From positions 1 to 32,291 of the IMG/VR virus record IMGVR_UViG_3300042010_000072: a DNA stretch of 32,291 nucleotides; one strand, 5' to 3'. Position 1 is the stretch's first letter. Every line of letters begins with the position of its first letter. This document shows positions 1 to 8,214 of the stretch, one piece after another. Origin of the DNA: a virus. The notes beneath the pieces were generated by a model. The model saw nothing but the letters and a program-made list of their open reading frames with translations. It did no database searches and had not been told where the DNA came from. A program made the position numbers and the translations under genes.

Positions 1-328
1 AGGTGTTGGCTACATTGTAACCGGCACTGGCCGTCACATCCCTGCCGATGCTGGCAAGATGTACACTTTGACCAACTACACGCTTCAGGGTACTGCTGCT
101 GAACTGATGAAGAAGGCCATCGTCCGACTTGACGCTGCGGGTTACGGAAAATTTATGCAAATGGCTATACATGACGAAATGATCTTCTCCATGCCGGAAC
201 ACATGGTTGAGAAGGCTCTCCCGGAGATCGAGGCCCTTATGTCCTACGTCAATGGAGAATTTGACGTGGATCTTCCGGCTGAACCCGAAATCATTGGGGC
301 TGTGAGTTGGGGACAGAAATATGAGTAA
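1..328 (+). CDS. DNA polymerase I (family A), C-terminal fragment
   Basis: Open at the left edge; the reading frame starts at base 2 and ends at TAA 326-328, giving the last 108 residues. This is the C-terminal palm/fingers end of a family A DNA polymerase, the phage replicative enzyme. The fragment carries the segment NYTLQGTAAELMKKA, typical of the O-helix-to-palm region, and IHDEM, the motif C His-Asp-Glu whose Asp binds a catalytic metal. Nothing can be said about a 3'-5' exonuclease domain because the N-terminus lies outside the window. The next gene starts 3 bases after the stop, so they are probably co-transcribed. Family identification rests on these two motifs and is strong. Confidence 0.93.
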   Translation, partial: GVGYIVTGTGRHIPADAGKMYTLTNYTLQGTAAELMKKAIVRLDAAGYGKFMQMAIHDEMIFSMPEHMVEKALPEIEALMSYVNGEFDVDLPAEPEIIGAVSWGQKYE

Positions 329-331
329 TAC

Positions 332-856
332 TTGGTAAAGAAGGGCGAGAAGGGTATTCCTAGATCCGCCGAGACCAGATTGAAAATTGGGATCGGTTCT
401 AGGAATACCCGCCTCGCGGAAAAGAAACCATGCCCTTATGGTTGTGGAAGTATATTCAATTCAGGAAATCTCGTTACTCATATCCGAAAGTATCACGAGT
501 TTATGTGTAAGATAGAAGGATGCACACGGGATGGCTCAGGTAAAACAGGGTTAGGCTATTGTGGTCCGCACTACCGATTGCATGCTTTCTGTGTGAAGGT
601 AGGTACTACAGTAGAGGAATACTTTAGAGTATATAAAGAGCAGGGCGGTAAATGTAAACTGTGTCCGCGTGAAGGTACCTTACAGTGCGTAGGTGGGGTA
701 GAAGACCGGCACAAGGTTCTTGTAATAGATCACTGCCATAGCTCAGGTAAATTTAGGGGATTGCTTTGTTACCGATGCAACCTAGCTCTGGGGCAATTAG
801 GGGATGATATCTCAATTCTAGAGAATGCCATAGCCTATCTGAAAGAGAACCAATGA
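332..856 (+). CDS. Endonuclease VII-like HNH/His-Me finger nuclease
   Basis: 174 residues from a TTG start (332). The C-terminal third contains VIDHCHSSGKFRGLLCYRCN, the signature of the recombination endonuclease VII family (T4 gp49 type). In this family the DH..H residues form the His-Me finger site and the Cys pairs bind zinc. Upstream Cys pairs (CPYGC, CKLC) suggest additional zinc binding, and GNLVTHIRKYH resembles a zinc finger. It could resolve branched DNA or act as a homing endonuclease. Its position squeezed between the polymerase and the resolvase, and its more A/T-rich codon use than the neighbours, favour a mobile nuclease. The stop overlaps the next ATG by 4 bases (ATGA). Confidence 0.85.
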   Translation: MVKKGEKGIPRSAETRLKIGIGSRNTRLAEKKPCPYGCGSIFNSGNLVTHIRKYHEFMCKIEGCTRDGSGKTGLGYCGPHYRLHAFCVKVGTTVEEYFRVYKEQGGKCKLCPREGTLQCVGGVEDRHKVLVIDHCHSSGKFRGLLCYRCNLALGQLGDDISILENAIAYLKENQ

Positions 857-1314
857 TTTACTGTAAGTGTAAATGCCGCTACCTCCTCGCTATCGACCCC
901 GGACTGATGACAGGTGCCTGTCTCATCGATCTTATCGATCCTGAGAATCCTGTCAAGGTCTGGGCTGCGGAAGTCACAATTCAGGAGTTCCATGACAAAA
1001 TTGCGGAACTTATTGCACATGAGGAAACACATGTTGTTATAGAGGACTTCAAGATCACAGTGGAGACGGGAAAACTCTCGGATGCCCCGTGGTCTTTGGA
1101 ACTCATCGGAGTCGTCCGGTACCTTTGCTACCTCAATGGCAAGGTGCTGGACCTCCAGCTTCCCTCTCAGAAGCCTTTTGCCGACAATGACAAGCTCCGT
1201 GCTGTGGACTTCTGGCATGTCGGAGGGGCAGGCCACGCTAATGATAGCCTTCGCCACGCCATGGTCTGGATCGTGGACCGCAACCGAAAGTGGACAAGGA
1301 AGCTCCTTGTGTGA
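853..1314 (+). CDS. RuvC-like Holliday junction resolvase
   Basis: 153 residues starting at ATG 853, overlapping the previous stop. RNase H-fold resolvase: LLAIDPG near residue 11-17 supplies the first catalytic Asp, VVIEDFK in the middle supplies Glu, and GHANDSLRHA near the C-terminus supplies the final Asp pair region, in the RuvC order. It is expected to cut branched DNA during replication and packaging. It sits between the HNH nuclease and the helicase, in the recombination block. It is slightly shorter than bacterial RuvC (about 170 residues), as usual in actinobacteriophages. Confidence 0.85.
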   Translation: MIYCKCKCRYLLAIDPGLMTGACLIDLIDPENPVKVWAAEVTIQEFHDKIAELIAHEETHVVIEDFKITVETGKLSDAPWSLELIGVVRYLCYLNGKVLDLQLPSQKPFADNDKLRAVDFWHVGGAGHANDSLRHAMVWIVDRNRKWTRKLLV

Positions 1315-1320
1315 TACAAT
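1291..1320 (+). promoter_or_regulatory. Sigma-70-type promoter before helicase
   Basis: TGGACA (1291-1296), 18-base spacer, TACAAT (1315-1320) preceded by TGA, which makes an extended -10. It overlaps the end of the resolvase gene and lies 26 bases before the helicase ATG. Assignment is by motif only. Confidence 0.5.
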
Positions 1321-1345
1321 GTTAAACTATTGACGAAAGAGAAAT

Positions 1346-3208
1346 ATGGCGCTAATTGCTGAGATCGATGAGACCGATCCCACTAAGATAAAGATAGCAG
1401 AGTTTGAATGGAAGGACAAGGTTCTTCTCAACTCAGTTCCATCGGCGCACTTCAAGGCCAAGGATAGCTCTTGGACGTACAGCCTTACATGGCAGACCTG
1501 TTTGGCGCTGCAATCCACCTTCAAGGAAAAGCTCACCGTTGGGCCTAAGTTGAAAGCGTGGGTTCAAGACCTATACAATAACGTAGTTCTGCCAGCCTAT
1601 GGTATGCGTATGGAGATCACTCCTCCCGGTTGGGAAGAAGTGATGCCCGATGTGGGACTGTACCCACACCAGAAGGGGGATGTCGCTTTCCTTTCCACGG
1701 TGAAACGTGGTATGCTGTTCAACGGAATGGGTTCCGGCAAGTCGATCTCCTCGACCGGAGCCATTCGTCAGTTGGCTGCACAGGGAGACCGTGTGTTTCC
1801 GATGCTTGTAGCGTGCCCGAACTCAACCAAAATGGGTTGGAAAAAGGAAATCCTCAAGGTCTGGCCGGGGCTGAAGATCAATGTGATCGACGGAACGGCC
1901 ACTCAACGGCGCAAGCTGCTGGAGGAAGAGGCACACGTATATATAATCAACTGGGAATCCATTCGAGCACATTCCAAGCTGAAACCCTTCGGCTCCATTG
2001 CGCTCAAGCGCTGTACAGAGTGCAAGGGACTTGACAACAAAATCAAGGCAGCGACCTGTGAGGCTCACGCCAAGGAACTGAACGCAATTGAGTTCAAGTC
2101 TGTTATCGGTGACGAAATCCACCGTATCAAAGATCCTGCATCCAAGACCGCCCGTGCGTTCAAGGCTGCTACCGGAGATGCGGAGATCAGGATTGGACTT
2201 TCGGGTACTCCGATTGCCTCGAATCCTGAAGACCTGTTCTCTCCGCTGAACTGGCTGTTTCCGGAGGCTTACCCGTCCCGGAACAAGTTCATCGACCGAT
2301 TTTGCATCACTGCGGATTCGGCATGGGGCGGTAAGATCGTCATTGGTATCCGTCCTGAGATGGAGCAAGAGTTCTTCAACGGCATCGACCCGTTCACGCG
2401 TCGTATGTCCAAGGAAGTAATTCTACCGTTCCTGCCTCCGGTTGTCTACGAACGTAGAGACGTGGAGATGGGCACCAAGCAGGCCAAGGCGTACAAGCAG
2501 ATGCAAGAGCAGATGATCGCTGAGGTAGAGGGTGGAGACATCATCTACACCACATCGCCGCTCACCAAACTCACAAGGCTCCTGCAATTCTCTTCGGCCT
2601 TCGCTGAGGTAGAGTATCGTGATATTTACGATCCTAAGCTCGCAGCAGTGGTCAACAAGGCGTACGTCCGTCTCTCCGACCCATCGTGCAAGCTTGATGC
2701 TTTCATGGATGATCTGGAAGACTATGGCGACGAATCATTGGTAATCTTTGCAGTGTCCTCCCAGCTTATCAACATGCTATCAGCACGTCTGGATAAGCTC
2801 AAGATTCCGCACGGACTAATTACCGGTGATCAGGATGCCAAAGAGCGCGAAATGCACATGGAAAACTTCCAGTCTGGAAGGACCAAGTACATTCTGTGCA
2901 CCATTGCTGCCGGTGGAACCGGTATTACCCTCACAAAGGGCAGTACAGCCGTCTTCCTCCAGCGCTCTTGGTCCATGATCGAGAACCTACAGGCTGAGGC
3001 ACGAGTTCACCGTATCGGTTCGGAAGTCTATGACTTTATCCGGATCGTGGATTACGTCACAAAGGATTCCAGTGAGGAGATTGTCTTCAAGGCGGTAGAG
3101 GAGAAATCCAACCAGCTTGAGTACATCCTGAGGGACAAGCTACTGATGGAGAAGTTCATCAGGGGCGAACTATCAATAAAACCAGAAGAAACGAAAGAAA
3201 ACGAATGA
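1346..3208 (+). CDS. SNF2-type DEAD/DEAH-box (SF2) helicase
   Basis: 620 residues from ATG 1346 with GAAAGAG upstream. Motif I is NGMGSGKS (126-133). Motif II is DEIH (about 256), motif III SGTP (about 286). Domain 2 carries AAGGTGITLT (motif V) and QAEARVHRIG (motif VI, arginine finger). This is the SNF2/Rad54-like branch of superfamily 2: an ATP-driven duplex translocase acting in replication or recombination. The insert with Cys residues (RCTECKG...TCEAH) between motifs I and II could bind zinc. The last codon overlaps the thyX start by 4 bases, which suggests translational coupling. Confidence 0.92.
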   Translation: MALIAEIDETDPTKIKIAEFEWKDKVLLNSVPSAHFKAKDSSWTYSLTWQTCLALQSTFKEKLTVGPKLKAWVQDLYNNVVLPAYGMRMEITPPGWEEVMPDVGLYPHQKGDVAFLSTVKRGMLFNGMGSGKSISSTGAIRQLAAQGDRVFPMLVACPNSTKMGWKKEILKVWPGLKINVIDGTATQRRKLLEEEAHVYIINWESIRAHSKLKPFGSIALKRCTECKGLDNKIKAATCEAHAKELNAIEFKSVIGDEIHRIKDPASKTARAFKAATGDAEIRIGLSGTPIASNPEDLFSPLNWLFPEAYPSRNKFIDRFCITADSAWGGKIVIGIRPEMEQEFFNGIDPFTRRMSKEVILPFLPPVVYERRDVEMGTKQAKAYKQMQEQMIAEVEGGDIIYTTSPLTKLTRLLQFSSAFAEVEYRDIYDPKLAAVVNKAYVRLSDPSCKLDAFMDDLEDYGDESLVIFAVSSQLINMLSARLDKLKIPHGLITGDQDAKEREMHMENFQSGRTKYILCTIAAGGTGITLTKGSTAVFLQRSWSMIENLQAEARVHRIGSEVYDFIRIVDYVTKDSSEEIVFKAVEEKSNQLEYILRDKLLMEKFIRGELSIKPEETKENE

Positions 3209-3960
3209 CAGAACCAACAACAGCCAAGCGTCCCGTCAACATTGATGAGATCGAACTTATTCCGGCAAGGTTTCGCAGTGACGTGACAGTTCAGCTTGTG
3301 GACTCCATGGGCACGGAGGAGAATATTGTACGCTCCGCTAGGGTTTCCACCAAGGGAGCCGATTCTAGGGGCACAGAAGCCAACACAGGGCTTGTCAGGT
3401 ACCTTTACCGCGAAGGACACGGTACTCCGTTTGAATCATGTGTCCTTCAGTGGTACTTTGAGACTCCCATCTTTGTGGACCGCCAGATCATGACCCACCG
3501 TATCGCTTCCACCAACGGTGAGTCTGGCCGGTATAAGACGATGGAAGGCGAGTTCTACGTCGTTGGAGAGGACCGTCCCTTGGTACAGGTAGGCAAGGTC
3601 GGAGCGTATACTTTCGAACTTGGCCGTCCTGACCAGCGTGGCGCTGTCCAGTTCGTGCAAAAGGCAGCAGCGGAATCAGCATGGGAGAACTACCAGAAGC
3701 TCAAGGCTTATGGGATCTCCAACGAGGTAGCACGGGAGCACCTTCCTACTACGCTCTACGTGTCCCGCTATTGGACGGCAAATTTGAGGGCAACCCTCAA
3801 CTTCATGTCTCTTCGTAAGGACTGGGGACCGGATGCTCTGCACCAGTCCAAGGCCCAGTACGAGATCGCGCTCATGGTTGAACCCATGGCAGAAATTGTC
3901 AAAGAGAAGTTCCCCACAGTGTGGGAGTGCTTCGTTGAAAGCGGCTACCGAGCCGTTTGA
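3205..3960 (+). CDS. thyX: FAD-dependent thymidylate synthase ThyX
   Basis: 251 residues. Converts dUMP to dTMP with methylene-tetrahydrofolate, FAD and NADPH. Recognised by VDRQIMTHRIASTNGESGRY (about residues 92-111), the ThyX signature region. The usual RHR-x7-S reads THR-x7-S here, so the first Arg is replaced by Thr while the second Arg and the Ser remain. GTPFE upstream and the C-terminal region with LRKDWGPDALHQSKAQYEIA are also typical of the family. The length matches ThyX proteins (about 220-250). The start overlaps the helicase stop. It belongs functionally with the ribonucleotide reductase block further on. Confidence 0.93.
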   Translation: MTEPTTAKRPVNIDEIELIPARFRSDVTVQLVDSMGTEENIVRSARVSTKGADSRGTEANTGLVRYLYREGHGTPFESCVLQWYFETPIFVDRQIMTHRIASTNGESGRYKTMEGEFYVVGEDRPLVQVGKVGAYTFELGRPDQRGAVQFVQKAAAESAWENYQKLKAYGISNEVAREHLPTTLYVSRYWTANLRATLNFMSLRKDWGPDALHQSKAQYEIALMVEPMAEIVKEKFPTVWECFVESGYRAV

Positions 3961-3983
3961 CATTCAAACAAAGTTAGGCTAAA

Positions 3984-4952
3984 ATGGGATACAATACAGA
4001 GCCTTTCTTGGGGAGGAATCCGGAGTCGGTGTCTATCACCAACTCCGAGATTCAGACCTTCAAGGATTGCCGACGCAAATGGTGGCTTGGGACATACCGA
4101 GCGCTGAAGCCGAAGAACAAGACCTATGTCGGCCCTCTTACCCTTGGTATCCGCATTCACAATGCGCTGGAGTTGTTTTACACGACTGGTGAGAATCCGG
4201 TTGATGAATATGAACGTCTTCAGCGCATTGACAATGCGTTGTTCGAAGCCAGTAATGATGCGAACTTTGAGGACAAGGTAAAGAAGTTCAACAGCGAAGC
4301 CGAACTAGGGCGTATCATGCTTGAGGGCTACATGGAGTGGATGGCAGAGACCAATCCCGACGCGGATATTGAAGTGATCGCGGCTGAATCGAAGCTCTCC
4401 ACCCGTCTGGAAATGGACCCGCGTGTTGAACTGATGGGAAAGACCGACCTCAAGGTCCGTAGAGCCTCCAGCGGTCGGCATGCACTGATGGACCATAAGT
4501 CGGCAGCATCCTTCAACTCATACTACGAGACTTCCCACATGTCAGAACAGCTTATGCTCTACGTCATTTTGGAGAAGCTGGATACCGTGAACGGTGATCC
4601 CAAAGTAGATGGGGGAATCTACAACCTTCTCAAGAAGGTCAAGCGTTCCTCAAAAGCAAGTCCTCCGTTCTACGAGAGGCTGGATGTCAGATTCAACGAC
4701 AAGCAGCTTCAGTCGTTCTGGATTAGGACAATGGGTACTGTTCGTGATATAATGGAACTACGCGACAGGCTGGATGCCGGTGAGGATCACCGTTTCTATG
4801 CATACCCAAGCCCCACAAAAGATTGCACATGGAAATGCCCATTCTTCCAAGTGTGCCCCATGTTTGATGATGGATCATCCGCAGAAGCTATGCTTGAAGA
4901 ACTCTATGAACAAGCAGATCCTAATGCGCGTTATGAAGAAGAAAACGAATAA
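3984..4952 (+). CDS. Cas4/RecB-like PD-(D/E)XK exonuclease
   Basis: 322 residues from ATG 3984. C29 in KDCRRKWWLG, together with the C-terminal CTWKCPFFQVCP, gives the four-Cys arrangement that binds an iron-sulphur cluster in Cas4/AddB-type nucleases. The nuclease core shows GKTDLKV and LMDHKSA, the D...DxK of the PD-(D/E)XK fold, followed by QLMLYVI. It is expected to resect DNA ends for strand annealing or exchange. It directly precedes a RecA-like ATPase and an SSB-like protein, a recombination trio common in phages. There is no CRISPR array or cas1/cas2, so a CRISPR role is not implied. Confidence 0.85.
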   Translation: MGYNTEPFLGRNPESVSITNSEIQTFKDCRRKWWLGTYRALKPKNKTYVGPLTLGIRIHNALELFYTTGENPVDEYERLQRIDNALFEASNDANFEDKVKKFNSEAELGRIMLEGYMEWMAETNPDADIEVIAAESKLSTRLEMDPRVELMGKTDLKVRRASSGRHALMDHKSAASFNSYYETSHMSEQLMLYVILEKLDTVNGDPKVDGGIYNLLKKVKRSSKASPPFYERLDVRFNDKQLQSFWIRTMGTVRDIMELRDRLDAGEDHRFYAYPSPTKDCTWKCPFFQVCPMFDDGSSAEAMLEELYEQADPNARYEEENE

Positions 4953-4966
4953 GAAAGTGGTACTAA

Positions 4967-5788
4967 ATGTCCGATAGATCGCTAACGATGCTTGTTCACG
5001 GCATGTCTGGAGCAGGTAAATCTACGCTAGCAACCTCGGCACCCAAGCCTCTACTGTATCTCGACGTAGAAATGGCAAGCAGGTTCCTCCGTGGCCGAAA
5101 GAAGAAGTGGAATCCACTTACGGAAGCGCCGCCTGAAGCTGATGGTTCTTGGGATATCTGCGTTGTAACTCTTGATGAGTTTGCAAAGGCCCAGAAAGCG
5201 TACGAGTACCTGAAGAGTGGCCGTCACCCGTTCAAGTCGGTAGTCGTTGACTCGATCTCCGAACTCCAGTCCAAGGCTGTAGAAAACATCAAGGGTCGTC
5301 AGCAGCTTCAAACACAGGACTGGGGAAAGCTCCTGTCTGTCATGTCGTTCTTCTGTCGAGATCTGCGAGACCTAGCCGGAACAGATGACAAGATTGACGC
5401 GGTAGTTATCACCGCCATGTCCCGTGACTACGATGGAATTGTGAAGCCGTACCTTCAGGGTCAGATCGCTTCTCAGGTTCCTTACTGGTTCGACATTACC
5501 GCGTACCTCTACATTCAGCAGGTCGCTGATCCCGTCACCGGAGAACTGCGCGATACGCGAAACCTCCTTGTAGGTAATCACCCGAACTACGAAGCCAAGT
5601 CACGTGTTCCCGGACTGCCTACAGTCATCGAGAACCCCGACGTAACGGTCATGCTCAACAACATCTTCGGTGAAGATGTTGCGGCTGCTCCAGTAGCGGC
5701 TCCTGTTCAGGATCTACCTCCTCAGGGTCCGTCCTTCGTTTCTCCGGATCTCGTTTCAGCCGGTCAGCCGGAACCACCTAGCCTCTAG
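4967..5788 (+). CDS. RecA-like NTPase, Sak4-type recombinase
   Basis: 273 residues from ATG 4967, 14 bases after the exonuclease. Walker A is GMSGAGKST (about residues 13-21). VVVDSISEL supplies Walker B. The domain is a compact RecA/AAA core with a C-terminal Pro/Ala-rich tail (AAPVAAPVQDLPPQG onward) that is probably flexible. Sak4-type proteins are single-strand annealing or exchange proteins that work with an SSB. The neighbouring exonuclease and SSB-like gene fit this. A simple AAA protein of other function cannot be excluded. Confidence 0.75.
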   Translation: MSDRSLTMLVHGMSGAGKSTLATSAPKPLLYLDVEMASRFLRGRKKKWNPLTEAPPEADGSWDICVVTLDEFAKAQKAYEYLKSGRHPFKSVVVDSISELQSKAVENIKGRQQLQTQDWGKLLSVMSFFCRDLRDLAGTDDKIDAVVITAMSRDYDGIVKPYLQGQIASQVPYWFDITAYLYIQQVADPVTGELRDTRNLLVGNHPNYEAKSRVPGLPTVIENPDVTVMLNNIFGEDVAAAPVAAPVQDLPPQGPSFVSPDLVSAGQPEPPSL

Positions 5789-5847
5789 TCCCTCCAATAT
5801 AACTGAATACGCAAACAAAAACAATAACTGATAGGAAAATAACGAAA

Positions 5848-6453
5848 ATGCCAGCACAGTCTTGGAAAGACCTCATGAACAAAGCCGAAGAGGGCGCAAA
5901 GGAATTTGCTATTCTTGATCCCGGTATGTACACGTTCGTGATCAAAGAACCCGCTAAGATCGGTCAGACCTCCAAGGAAAACCCCAAGTGGACTATCAAC
6001 CCTTCGGTTGAGTCCGGTCCTCGTGCAAATGCCCGTGTATTCCACGACTTCATTGTCTCCGACAGCGCCTACGCCATGAAGACTTTCTTCTTCGGTGACC
6101 TTGCCGTTCTCGGTCTGGACGCGTCGTTCTTCGACCAGAATCCAAGCGAACAGCAGATTGCACAGGCTCTTCAGGGCCGTCGCTTTGTGGCAGAGGTTTA
6201 CCACGAAGAAGGAAACAACGGGAAGACTTACGCTCGTCTGCGTAACTTCGCTCCTCCGACTTCGGCCCCGCCTGCTGCTGGGGTTCCGGGTGGGCTTCCG
6301 ACCGCAGCGCCGATTCAGGCTGCTGCTCCGGTAGCTCCTCAGGTCCAGCCGACCATCGATGCAGGTTCACCGTGGGCAACCACTCCCGCCCCTGCTGCTC
6401 CCGCAGCACCGAGCTTCAACAACTCGGTCCCGCTCCCGCCGTCCTTCGGCTAA
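5848..6453 (+). CDS. Probable ssDNA-binding protein (recombination-associated)
   Basis: 201 residues from ATG 5848. Residues about 20-130 form a compact beta-rich domain (FVIKEPAKIG, ARVFHDFIVSD, RRFVAEVYHEEG) like the phage SSB-like proteins paired with Sak4. From about residue 135 to the end it is low complexity, rich in Pro and Ala, and ends SFNNSVPLPPSFG. SSB proteins usually have such a disordered tail with a protein-binding tip, though here it lacks the acidic tip. Function is inferred mainly from context. It is the last gene before a strong terminator. Confidence 0.6.
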   Translation: MPAQSWKDLMNKAEEGAKEFAILDPGMYTFVIKEPAKIGQTSKENPKWTINPSVESGPRANARVFHDFIVSDSAYAMKTFFFGDLAVLGLDASFFDQNPSEQQIAQALQGRRFVAEVYHEEGNNGKTYARLRNFAPPTSAPPAAGVPGGLPTAAPIQAAAPVAPQVQPTIDAGSPWATTPAPAAPAAPSFNNSVPLPPSFG

Positions 6454-6465
6454 GCACTACCCCCT

Positions 6466-6506
6466 AAGGTGTGCCCTCGTAACTTCGGTTGCGGGGGCAC
6501 ACTTTT
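6466..6506 (+). terminator. Intrinsic terminator with UUCG tetraloop
   Basis: A 15-bp stem pairs 6469-6483 with 6488-6502 and is closed by cUUCGg. It extends with A/T pairs (AAGG against TTTT) and is followed by TTTT (6503-6506). It ends the recombination operon. Confidence 0.88.
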
Positions 6507-6531
6507 CCTATACACTACCAAGAAAGACAAA

Positions 6532-7116
6532 ATGACTCTCGCTCAAGTAAAAGAATTCAATGAAACCTTCGGTGTGGCAATGTCCGCCACTCCTACGACT
6601 CGTGTCCCGACTGCGGGCCTACGTTACGAACTGATCCGAGAAGAACTTGAAGAGTTTTCGGAGGCAATGAATGCTCTTGATATTGTCGAGGTAGCTGACG
6701 CTCTTGGAGATATCCAGTATGTCGTGCACGGAGCGGTACTCGTATTCGGGCTGGAGCATCAGGATCTACACGTTGGTGTGGATTTGAGCGCATATTCCAT
6801 CTTCATTGAGAAGGATCGTGAAATGTTGCTTTTCCATCTACATCGAGCCATACTGCATAACGACACCCGGAAACTCACGAGAGTTCTTGACAAACTTGCC
6901 GTTGAGGTCAAAAAGGTTGCGAAGGAACTAAGCATTGACCTTGAAGCCGTGGTAGATGCCATCCATGAGTCAAACATGAGCAAGCTTGGCGAAGACGGGA
7001 AACCCATCTACCGCGAAAATGATGGAAAGGTTATGAAGGGTCCAAACTACAAGACCCCGACCGATGACATCCGGAAGCTAGTCTTTGGGGATAACTATGC
7101 TCCAACCGGAGAATGA
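6532..7116 (+). CDS. MazG-like nucleotide pyrophosphohydrolase
   Basis: 194 residues from ATG 6532; the frame is open further upstream but that part would run through the terminator. The all-alpha MazG/HisE signature is visible: RYELIREELEEFSEAMN (ExxEE metal-binding helix) followed by EVADALGDIQYVVHG (ExxD helix). MazG-like enzymes hydrolyse (d)NTPs to NMP and pyrophosphate. In phages they may tune dNTP pools or alarmone levels. The C-terminal segment NMSKLGEDGKPIYRENDGKV is shared with phage phosphoribosyl-ATP pyrophosphatase-like proteins. Two central helices form an insert. It starts the nucleotide block and overlaps the next gene by 20 bases. Confidence 0.83.
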   Translation: MTLAQVKEFNETFGVAMSATPTTRVPTAGLRYELIREELEEFSEAMNALDIVEVADALGDIQYVVHGAVLVFGLEHQDLHVGVDLSAYSIFIEKDREMLLFHLHRAILHNDTRKLTRVLDKLAVEVKKVAKELSIDLEAVVDAIHESNMSKLGEDGKPIYRENDGKVMKGPNYKTPTDDIRKLVFGDNYAPTGE

Positions 7117-7573
7117 CTTTGAAGGCCTACGCGAGAAGCTGACCGGCCTCGGGTATACGGGACTGCGGGAAGACGATGAGAGCCTTATACAGGCCCTCGT
7201 AGCGGTCCACCTGACCTTGGAGACCTTCGAGCTTTCTGAGGCCGCGAGAGGGGCCGTTATGGACCTCCTGAGTGCCAATGGGCGGAACGCTCTAGAGTCC
7301 GTCCCAGTGTTCGGAGAGGATGCTTGGAGAGACTTCGACTACGGAAACGTGAAACTAGGGGAATTCGTTCGGATCAAACCTGATGCATATGACTCTCCAT
7401 CTGGAGTACGCCACAACGGTTTGGTGGGAATCCTCGCCTTCATGAATGGCGGAAAATGCACCGTAAAGTACATCGGATTGGCCTCCGGAAACAGCCAACC
7501 ACACCCAATGGAAAAACTGGACTCTCTCAAGGGAGGGTACAATAGAAGACCCGCTAAAATTAATAAGGAGTAA
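7097..7573 (+). CDS. Hypothetical protein
   Basis: 158 residues. I choose ATG 7097 (MLQPENDFEG) with GGGG 6-10 bases upstream; a TTG at 7085 is in the same frame. No family recognised. The N-terminal half (residues 1-60) is helical and acidic. Residues about 85-145 look beta-rich, with a pattern (GEFVRIKPDAYD, HNGLVGILAFMNGGKCTVKYIG) like an SH3-type small barrel. It overlaps the MazG-like gene and is followed 3 bases later by nrdH, so it is probably translated with the nucleotide enzymes. No function is assigned. Confidence 0.75.
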   Translation: MLQPENDFEGLREKLTGLGYTGLREDDESLIQALVAVHLTLETFELSEAARGAVMDLLSANGRNALESVPVFGEDAWRDFDYGNVKLGEFVRIKPDAYDSPSGVRHNGLVGILAFMNGGKCTVKYIGLASGNSQPHPMEKLDSLKGGYNRRPAKINKE

Positions 7574-7576
7574 AAA

Positions 7577-7819
7577 ATGGTGACAGTTTACACCAAGCCC
7601 TCTTGCGTTCAGTGCAACGCAACCTACCGAGCACTTGACAAGAAGGGCATCGCCTATAACTCGCTGGATATCTCTCAGGATGCTGAAGCACTGGAGAACT
7701 TGAAGGCTCTCGGATACCAGCAGGCCCCAGTCGTGACCACTCCGATTGGTGACTGGTCAGGGTACAATCCGGGGAAGATCGAGGAACTTGCAGAGTACTA
7801 CGCGACTCCGGTAGGGTAG
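7577..7819 (+). CDS. nrdH: NrdH-like glutaredoxin
   Basis: 80 residues from ATG 7577 with AAGGAG upstream. Thioredoxin fold; YTKPSCVQCNATYRAL contains the redox C-x-x-C (CVQC), and APVVTTP is the conserved cis-Pro loop. NrdH is the electron donor for class Ib ribonucleotide reductase. The order nrdH-nrdI-nrdE-nrdF is preserved here, which confirms the role. Confidence 0.93.
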   Translation: MVTVYTKPSCVQCNATYRALDKKGIAYNSLDISQDAEALENLKALGYQQAPVVTTPIGDWSGYNPGKIEELAEYYATPVG

Positions 7820-7821
7820 CT

Positions 7822-8214
7822 TTGTTGGTGTTCTTTAGCTCTACGTCTGAGAACACCTTGAGATTCATAGAAAAACTAGATGTACCTGCTTTGAGGCTCC
7901 CCTTGAAGACCGCTGATGCTGGACTTGTCCGCGTTGATCAGGACTTTGTTCTGGTGACTCCTACTTACGGGGCCGGTGGTAAGGGGTTTGTCCCAAAGCA
8001 GGTCATCTCGTTTTTGAATCAGGAGGAAAATAGGGTAAGATGTAGAGGAGTAATCGGTTCTGGGAACATCAACTTCCATGGAGATTACTGTAAGGCTGGC
8101 GAGATCGTTTCCGCCAAGCTACAGGTACCCCTACTCTACCGATTTGAGCTAGCAGGTACCTCCGAAGACGTAACTAAAACAAAAGAAGGATTGTATACAT
8201 TTTGGCAAAATTGA
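7822..8214 (+). CDS. nrdI: NrdI flavodoxin-like activator
   Basis: 130 residues from TTG 7822; GTG 7828 is a possible alternative. [16 protein letters not shown] is the FMN phosphate-binding loop, [10 protein letters not shown] and [11 protein letters not shown] are the other NrdI motifs. NrdI delivers an oxidant that assembles the dimanganese-tyrosyl radical of NrdF. It overlaps nrdE by 13 bases. Confidence 0.92.
   Translation: MLVFFSSTSENTLRFIEKLDVPALRLPLKTADAGLVRVDQDFVLVTPTYGAGGKGFVPKQVISFLNQEENRVRCRGVIGSGNINFHGDYCKAGEIVSAKLQVPLLYRFELAGTSEDVTKTKEGLYTFWQN

Noticed and set aside
3984-4952. CRISPR-associated role for the Cas4-like gene
   Set aside because: No CRISPR repeats and no other cas genes in the window; phage homologues belong to recombination modules.
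6469-6531. Longer start for the MazG-like gene
   Set aside because: The extension would be encoded by the terminator hairpin; ATG 6532 starts the conserved part.
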